Below are positions 58,940-64,000 of a stretch of DNA of 64,000 nt, piece after piece. Source of the stretch: Blastococcus sp. TBT05-19. GTDB lineage: Bacteria; Actinomycetota; Actinomycetes; Mycobacteriales; Geodermatophilaceae. The notes under the pieces were generated by a model, which was given only the letters and a program-made list of their open reading frames with translations, was not told the DNA's origin and made no database searches. Where the stretch lies: NCBI RefSeq assembly GCF_003319095.1, contig NZ_QOHI01000006.1, positions 186,001-250,000 of the forward strand, read 5' to 3'. Position 1 is the first letter of the stretch. Every line of letters starts with the position of its first letter. The position numbers and the translations under genes were made by a program.

Positions 58940-60394
58940 TCAGGCGACCGGGACCGCGAACTCCTCGAGCGCGGCGGCCAGGCTGCCGTCCACGCGGGCG
59001 GTGAGCCGGGTGCCGCCGCCTTCGTGCTGCTCGCTCAGCACCTCGCCGTCCCGGTGCACGCGCGAGACGAGGTCGCCCCGGTCGTACGGCACCAGCACGT
59101 CGACGTCGACGTCCGGGTGCGGGAGCCGGTCGGCGATGAGGGCGCGGAGCTCGTCCATGCCCAGTCCGGTGCGGGCCGAGACCCAGACCGCGCCGGGGAG
59201 CGCCTGCCGCAGGGCGAGGATGTCGTCGGCGTCCATGGCGTCGACCTTGTTGACCACGATGACCTCGGGCACCGAGGAGGCGTCGATCTCCTGGAGCACG
59301 ACGTGCACCGCGTTGATCTGGCCGAGCGGGTCGGGGTCCGAGCCGTCGACGACGTGCAGCAGCAGATCCGCCGCGGCGACCTCCTCCAGCGTCGAGCGGA
59401 AGGCGTCGACCAGCTGGTGCGGCAGGTGCCGCACGAAGCCGACGGTGTCGGTGAGCGTGTACTCGCGTCCGTCCGGCCCCTGGGCCCGGCGGACGGTCGG
59501 GTCCAGCGTGGCGAACAGGGCGTTCTCCACCAGCACGCCGGCGCCGGTCAGCTGGTTGAGCAGGCTGGACTTGCCGGCGTTGGTGTACCCGGCGATGGCC
59601 ACGCTCGGGGTGGCGTTGCGGTCGCGGCTGTTGCGCTGGGTGGCGCGGGCGGTCGCCATGCCGGCGATCTCGCGGCGCAGCTTGCTCACCCGCGACCGGA
59701 TGCGCCGTCGGTCGGTCTCGATCTTGGTCTCACCCGGTCCGCGGGTACCGATACCGCCACCACCGGCGACGCGACCACCGGCCTGCCGGGACATCGACTC
59801 ACCCCAGCCACGCAGCCGCGGCAGCATGTACTGCATCTGCGCCAGCTCGACCTGCGCCTTGCCCTCCCGGCTCGTGGCGTGCTGGGCGAAGATGTCCAGG
59901 ATCAGCGCCGTCCGGTCCACGACCTTGACCTTGAGCACCTTCTCCAGCTGGTTGAGCTGGCCGGGGGTCAGCTCACCGTCGCAGATGACGGTGTCGGCGC
60001 CGGTCGCGGCGACGATGTCGCGGATCTCGGCGGCCTTGCCCGAGCCGACGTAGGTGGCGGCGTCGGGCTTGTCGCGCCGCTGGCTGACGGCCTCGAGCAC
60101 CTCGGAGCCGGCCGTCTCGGCCAGCGCGGCGAGCTCGGCCAGCGAGCGGTCGGCGTCGACCTGCGTGCCCTCGGTCCACACGCCGACGAGGACGACGCGC
60201 TCGAGGCGCAGCTGCCGGTACTCGACCTCGGTGACGTCGGCGAGCTCGGTGGAGAGGCCGGCGACCCGTCGCAGCGCGCCACGGGCCTCGAGGGCGTAGG
60301 AGCCGGTCGTGTCGTCGGGCTCGTCCCACTGCTCGGCGGGGCGGTTCGAGGACGCGGCGGGCTTCTCGACGGGGGTCTGCGGGGCGGTCGTCAT
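58940..60394 (-). CDS. hflX: Ribosome-associated GTPase HflX
   Basis: A 484-residue GTPase that splits stalled or stress-damaged ribosomes. The N-terminal HflX domain has VYRQLRL-like VEYRQLRLERVVLVGVW and ATYVGSGKAAEI, with FAQHATSREGKAQVELAQMQYMLPRLRG (HflX signature) and GTRGPGETKIETDRRR. The G domain carries G1 GYTNAGKSSL, G3 DTVGFVRHLPH, G4 NKVD and G5 SARTG. The ATG at 60394 is taken as start; an ATG at 60442 would add 16 residues. Neither has a clear Shine-Dalgarno sequence. Confidence 0.95.
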   Translation of the reverse strand: MTTAPQTPVEKPAASSNRPAEQWDEPDDTTGSYALEARGALRRVAGLSTELADVTEVEYRQLRLERVVLVGVWTEGTQVDADRSLAELAALAETAGSEVLEAVSQRRDKPDAATYVGSGKAAEIRDIVAATGADTVICDGELTPGQLNQLEKVLKVKVVDRTALILDIFAQHATSREGKAQVELAQMQYMLPRLRGWGESMSRQAGGRVAGGGGIGTRGPGETKIETDRRRIRSRVSKLRREIAGMATARATQRNSRDRNATPSVAIAGYTNAGKSSLLNQLTGAGVLVENALFATLDPTVRRAQGPDGREYTLTDTVGFVRHLPHQLVDAFRSTLEEVAAADLLLHVVDGSDPDPLGQINAVHVVLQEIDASSVPEVIVVNKVDAMDADDILALRQALPGAVWVSARTGLGMDELRALIADRLPHPDVDVDVLVPYDRGDLVSRVHRDGEVLSEQHEGGGTRLTARVDGSLAAALEEFAVPVA

Positions 60395-60497
60395 CGGGTC
60401 CAGCGTGGCACGGTCCTGCGCGCGGGTCACCTGAGTTGTCATCGCCGTGTGCAACGCACCGCCCGCCCGGATGCATCCCGGTCGGGACGACCGACCG

Positions 60498-61370
60498 TCA
60501 GCCGGCCAGCCACTCCGCGCACAGCTCGCCGGCCGACACCAGGACGGCGGGGCCGGTGAGCACCGTCGTCCCCGGTCCGACCTGCACCGACAGCCGCCCC
60601 CCGGGGACGTCGACGACGACGGTGCCCTCGGACCGCCCGGCGTCGACCAGCGCCGCGTAGGCGACCGCGCAGGCGCCGGTGCCGCACGAGCGGGTCTCCC
60701 CCACCCCGCGCTCGAAGACCCGCAGCCGCACGTGGGCGCCGGGCTCGAGCACGTTCACCAGCTCGACGTTCACGCCCTCGGGGAACAGCTGCGGGTCGAA
60801 CCGCGGCGCGGCGGTGAGGTCCAGGGTGTCGACGTCGACGTCGGTGATCGCGGCCAGGTGCGGGTTGCCCATGGAGACGGCGAGACCGTCGAAGGTGCGC
60901 CCGTCGAGCTCCGCGCTGCCCCGGCCGAACTCGCGCGCCGGCCCCATGTCCACCCAGTAACCGCTGTCGGGCGCCGTCCCGACCCGGCGCGGGCCCCCGC
61001 GGGTGCCGACGAGCAGGCCGTCGTCGCACGCGCCGCGCGGGACGAGGCCCTCGCTGATCAGGGCGTGCAGGAAGAGCCGGATGCCGTTGCCGCACATCTC
61101 GGCGTACGAGCCGTCGGCGTTGCGGTGGTCCATGAACCACTCGCAGCGGCCCAGGTCCTCGCCGAGCACCGCGGGCGCGTCGGGCACGTGCGCGCTGCGG
61201 ACCAGCCGCAGGACCCCGTCGCCGCCGAGCCCCGCGCGCCGCTCGCAGAGCCGCTGCACGAGCGCCTCGTCCAGCCGGTCCTCGGGCCACACGGTGCCGT
61301 CGGGGTCGGGCAGCACCACGAAGTCGTTCTGGGTGCCGTGCCCGATCAGCACGCGCGGCGAGGAGGTCAC
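60498..61370 (-). CDS. dapF: Diaminopimelate epimerase
   Basis: A 290-residue enzyme converting LL- to meso-diaminopimelate for lysine and peptidoglycan synthesis. The two catalytic cysteines lie in AEMCGNGIRLFLH and ETRSCGTGACAVAYA, each in its full family motif. The opening IGHGTQNDFVVLPD and the middle VSMGNPHLA are also conserved. The GTG at 61370 overlaps the miaA stop (GTGA), so it is translated with the tRNA-modification gene. Confidence 0.96.
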   Translation of the reverse strand: MTSSPRVLIGHGTQNDFVVLPDPDGTVWPEDRLDEALVQRLCERRAGLGGDGVLRLVRSAHVPDAPAVLGEDLGRCEWFMDHRNADGSYAEMCGNGIRLFLHALISEGLVPRGACDDGLLVGTRGGPRRVGTAPDSGYWVDMGPAREFGRGSAELDGRTFDGLAVSMGNPHLAAITDVDVDTLDLTAAPRFDPQLFPEGVNVELVNVLEPGAHVRLRVFERGVGETRSCGTGACAVAYAALVDAGRSEGTVVVDVPGGRLSVQVGPGTTVLTGPAVLVSAGELCAEWLAG

Positions 61371-62323
61371 GGGTCGATCGTAGGCCCGGTGATCACCGTG
61401 ACGGCTGCCTCGGCCAGGTCGGGGCGGGCGGCGTCCAGCCACGTCGTGCCGGCGTCGCGGCGGAACCAGGACCGCTGGCGGCGGACGAACCGGCGGGTGG
61501 CGATCACGGTCCGCTCGCGCGCCTCCTCGGCGGTCAGCGTGCCGTCGAACTGGGCGAGCACCTGCGCGTAGCCGATCGCGCGGGACGCCGTCGGCCCCTC
61601 GCGCAGCCCGAGCGCGTCGAGCGCCGCCACCTCGTCGACGAAGCCGGCCGTCCACATCCGGTCCACGCGCAGCGCGACCCGGTCGTCGAGCTCCCCCGCC
61701 TCGCGGTCCAGGCCGATGGTCACCGCGGGGTAGTGCGGGCGGGGCTCGGGCAGCTCGGCGCGGAAGGGGCCGCCGGTGAGCTCGATGACCTCCAGGGCGC
61801 GCACGATCCGTCGTCCGTTCGCGGGCAGCACGGCGGCCCCGGCCGCCGGGTCCAGCCGGGTCAGGCGGGCGTGCAGCGCCGCGGCCCCGGCGTCGGCGAG
61901 CTCGGCCTCCAGCCGCGCCCGGATCGCCGGGTCGGTGCCGGGGAAGTCCAGCTCGTCGAGCACCGCGCGCACGTAGAGGCCGGAGCCGCCGACGAGGAGC
62001 GGCACCGTCCCCGCCGCGCGCAGCCGGTCGATCTCGGCGCGGGCGCGCAGCCGGTACTCGGCGACCGACGCCGGCTCGCGGACGTCCCACAGGTCGAGCA
62101 GGTGGTGCGGCACCCCGCCCCGCTCGACCTCGTCGGGCTTCGCGGTGCCGATGTCCATGCCGCGGTAGAGCTGCATCGAGTCGGCGTTGACCACCTCGCC
62201 GCCGAGCCGCTGGGCGAGGGCGACGGCCAGCGCCGTCTTCCCGGTCGCGGTCGGCCCGACGACGGCGACCACCGGTGGCGGCGTCACGTCCGATGGTTCG
62301 CTCCCGCGGGGCGCTCCGCTCAC
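61367..62323 (-). CDS. miaA: tRNA dimethylallyltransferase
   Basis: A 318-residue enzyme that adds a dimethylallyl group to A37 of tRNAs reading U-starting codons. The P-loop is VVGPTATGKTALAVALAQ; DSMQLYRGMDIGTAKP, VGGSGLYVRAVLD and the DMAPP/tRNA-binding region RRFVRRQRSWFRRD follow. The GTG at 62323 overlaps the stop of the dioxygenase-like gene; a GTG at 62287 just before the conserved core is an alternative start. It lies in an overlapping run with dapF downstream. Confidence 0.96.
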   Translation of the reverse strand: MSGAPRGSEPSDVTPPPVVAVVGPTATGKTALAVALAQRLGGEVVNADSMQLYRGMDIGTAKPDEVERGGVPHHLLDLWDVREPASVAEYRLRARAEIDRLRAAGTVPLLVGGSGLYVRAVLDELDFPGTDPAIRARLEAELADAGAAALHARLTRLDPAAGAAVLPANGRRIVRALEVIELTGGPFRAELPEPRPHYPAVTIGLDREAGELDDRVALRVDRMWTAGFVDEVAALDALGLREGPTASRAIGYAQVLAQFDGTLTAEEARERTVIATRRFVRRQRSWFRRDAGTTWLDAARPDLAEAAVTVITGPTIDP

Positions 62324-63045
62324 GTCACCACCCAGTCGGCGACGAGGTAGCCCACCCCGAACGGGGCCGCGTCCAGGTGCAGCCGCGCTGTCACGTGCCG
62401 GCCCGCGAACGCCGCGCCGACCGCCCGCCAGGTGGGCACACCGGCGGCCAGCAGCCGCTCCCCCTCCTCGGGGTCCAGCGCCGCGAGGGCTGCGGCGTCC
62501 CCGGCGGCCAGGGCCGTGGCGACGGCGGCGTCGAACGGGCCGGCCGCCGGGTCGAGGTAGCCGGGCGCCTTGACGGTGCGACGCGCCGAGCCGTCGCCCA
62601 TCGCGAGCACGCCGACGGGTGCGGGCAGGTCGCGGAGCAGCTGCGCCAGGTCGGCGGGTCCGACCCCCACCCGGGTGCCGGCGAAGCAGGCCTGGTCCAG
62701 CAGCCACCCGCCGACGGTGTGCGCCGTCGGCAGCCGGGAGCCGCCCGGCCGCACGCGGCCGTCGAACGGCAGCGTCGCGTCGACGCCGTAGCCGCGCAGG
62801 TCGCCGTGGTCGCCGGCGCCGAACCGCTCCCCCGACGGCACCCCGTCGCCGACGACGACCACCACCTCGGGACGCGACTCGAGCAGCCCGGTCACCGCGT
62901 CGGCGCAGGCGGCCCGGAGCGCCACCGTCCCGCCGTCGGCACGCCCCTCGACGACGGGGAGCAGCAGCGGAGGGCTCGGGCAGAAGGCGACGACGGCCGA
63001 CGGCGGGGCCGTCCGGGCGGGCCGGTCGCCGGGGAGCGTGGTCAC
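62320..63045 (-). CDS. Class III extradiol dioxygenase-like protein
   Basis: A 241-residue protein with the fold pattern of the LigB/class III extradiol dioxygenase group: VVAFCPSPPLLLPVV, ESRPEVVVVVGDGV, LAMGDGSARRTVKAPGYLDP, DAAVATALAAGD. Several metal-ligand histidines of true dioxygenases are missing, for instance the N-terminal His motif reads PSPPLLLP. A catalytic role is therefore doubtful. This gene is a regular neighbour of miaA in actinobacteria. It overlaps miaA by four bases and may serve tRNA or cell-wall metabolism (unknown). Confidence 0.82.
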   Translation of the reverse strand: MTTLPGDRPARTAPPSAVVAFCPSPPLLLPVVEGRADGGTVALRAACADAVTGLLESRPEVVVVVGDGVPSGERFGAGDHGDLRGYGVDATLPFDGRVRPGGSRLPTAHTVGGWLLDQACFAGTRVGVGPADLAQLLRDLPAPVGVLAMGDGSARRTVKAPGYLDPAAGPFDAAVATALAAGDAAALAALDPEEGERLLAAGVPTWRAVGAAFAGRHVTARLHLDAAPFGVGYLVADWVVT

Positions 63046-63085
63046 CGCAGCAGTGTCTCCGATGCGACGTGGGACACTGCCGGAC

Positions 63086-64000
63086 GTGTCGAGCACGGAC
63101 AACCCCGGCCCCGGGGTGCAGCAGGACTCTCCGCCGGTTGCGGAGACCCCAGAGACGACCGTCCCCGAGGCGGCGCCCGAGACCGGGAGCCCCGACGCGG
63201 TGACCCCCGCGGCCGGGACGCCGGAGGCGCCGACCCCCGCGGACGCCGCCCTCGCCGACCCCACGGAGGACGCGCCGGGAACCGCGGCTGCGGAAGGGGA
63301 TGCGGCGGCCCCGACCCCGGCCCCCGCCCCGGTCCCGGCCCCCGCGCCGGTCCCGGCTCCCGGACCCGGCCCGCGGCCGAAGGGGAAGGCCCCCACTCCC
63401 GCCGCCCCCACGCCGCCGGTCGAGGCCGTCGTGAGCGACCCCACGCTGTGGGGCCGGGTCGACGACGAGGGCACCGTCTACGTCCGCACCGCCGAGGGCG
63501 AGCGGGCCGTGGGTTCCTGGCAGGCCGGCGACGCCGAGGCGGGGCTGGCCCACTACGGCCGCCGCTACGACGACATCGCCACCGAGGTCGCGCTGCTGGA
63601 GGCGCGTCTCAAGGCGCACACCGGCAACCCCGGCGAGATCAAGACCAAGGCCCAGCAGCTGGCCGAGTCGATCCCCACCGCCGCCGCCGTCGGCGACCTC
63701 GACGGGCTCGCCGCCCGGGCGCGCGCCATGGTCGAGACCGCGGAGTCGGCCACCGCCGAGTTCCGCGCGGAGAAGGCCGCCGCCCGTGCCGCGCAGATCG
63801 CGCGCAAGGAGGCGCTGGCCGCCGAGGCGGAGCAGATCGCCGCGGAGTCGACGTCCTGGAAGGCCGCCGGCGACCGCCTCAAGGCCATCGTCGAGGAGTG
63901 GAAGACGATCCGCGGGATCGACCGCAAGACCGACGAGGCGCTGTGGACGCGGTTCGCCGCCGCCCGCGACGCCTTCGGTCGCCGCCGCGGCACCCACTTC
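63086..64000 (+). CDS. DUF349 domain protein, C-terminally truncated by the window edge
   Basis: 305 codons are visible and the frame runs off the right end. The first 120 residues are Pro/Ala/Glu-rich and disordered. A short domain follows (LWGRVDDEGTVYVRTAEGERAVGSW). From about 190, helical DUF349 repeats begin (WKAAGDRLKAIVEEWKTI ... DEALWTRFAAARDAFGRRR); in this domain Trp-containing helices recur about every 70 residues. It is read away from the dioxygenase-like gene, 40 bases apart. DUF349 proteins of actinobacteria have no settled function. Confidence 0.88.
   Translation, partial: MSSTDNPGPGVQQDSPPVAETPETTVPEAAPETGSPDAVTPAAGTPEAPTPADAALADPTEDAPGTAAAEGDAAAPTPAPAPVPAPAPVPAPGPGPRPKGKAPTPAAPTPPVEAVVSDPTLWGRVDDEGTVYVRTAEGERAVGSWQAGDAEAGLAHYGRRYDDIATEVALLEARLKAHTGNPGEIKTKAQQLAESIPTAAAVGDLDGLAARARAMVETAESATAEFRAEKAAARAAQIARKEALAAEAEQIAAESTSWKAAGDRLKAIVEEWKTIRGIDRKTDEALWTRFAAARDAFGRRRGTHF

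Noticed and set aside
62320-63045. Active extradiol ring-cleavage dioxygenase
   Set aside because: The expected N-terminal metal-ligand histidine motif is missing, so only the fold name is kept.

Overview
The window is about 73% G+C. Most genes have GTG or ATG starts, many overlap by 4 bases (ATGA/GTGA), and the gene content is that of a soil actinomycete. The run nrdJ-nrdR, LysM gene/lexA, hflX, dapF, miaA, dioxygenase-like gene, DUF349 gene matches the chromosomal order known from mycobacteria and their relatives. Together with the carbohydrate, stress and lipid genes, this suggests a Geodermatophilaceae-like organism; that placement is inferred from gene content only. I saw no tRNA, rRNA, insertion sequence, prophage or CRISPR array.

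Layout. 1-4.5 kb: the start of a metallo-beta-lactamase-fold gene, an MFS transporter, a divergent GlxA-type AraC regulator and a DEAD-box RNA helicase. 4.5-12.2 kb: a five-gene sugar operon read leftwards (ATPase, permease, lipoprotein binding protein, Gfo/Idh/MocA dehydrogenase, isomerase/epimerase) with a recognisable promoter, a ROK repressor gene upstream and a triple tandem hairpin repeat between them. 12.3-15.7 kb: small membrane proteins, a winged-helix regulator divergent from a two-gene unit, and a secreted cupredoxin coupled to a four-helix membrane protein. 15.7-19.8 kb: the xylose genes (xylA and a ROK regulator, divergent from xylB). 19.8-25.9 kb: hydrolases, a type II NADH dehydrogenase, a GCS2-type carboxylate-amine ligase, a diguanylate cyclase and a coiled-coil protein. 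26.0-28.1 kb: an arsenic cluster, arsI divergent from arsR, an aquaporin-type channel and arsC, with no Acr3 or ArsB pump. 28-37.3 kb: assorted housekeeping and accessory enzymes. 37.5-45.5 kb: a large secreted M14 carboxypeptidase, then plsB followed by one very long gene joining a HAD phosphatase domain, an acylglycerol-phosphate acyltransferase domain and a wax ester/diacylglycerol acyltransferase domain. 45.5-50.6 kb: a BCCT transporter, a FUSC-type membrane protein, a DUF817 protein and a quinone-oxidoreductase-like enzyme. 50.8-64 kb: the conserved core block.

Genes working together. The lipid genes look like an acylation line from glycerol-3-phosphate to triacylglycerol carried on two coupled reading frames. 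In mycobacteria the same domains occur as three neighbouring genes (plsB2, plsC, a TAG-synthase paralogue), so the fusion is the most distinctive item in the window. The arsenic genes suggest arsenate reduction followed by arsenite exit through a channel, plus cleavage of methylated arsenicals by ArsI. In the core block, NrdR probably controls its own operon with nrdJ through two boxes 32 bp apart. LexA probably controls itself and a LysM cell-envelope gene through two SOS boxes.

Many intergenic regions between convergent genes hold perfect inverted repeats typical of actinobacterial bidirectional terminators. Function names rest on motifs and family resemblance read by eye; no database search was run.
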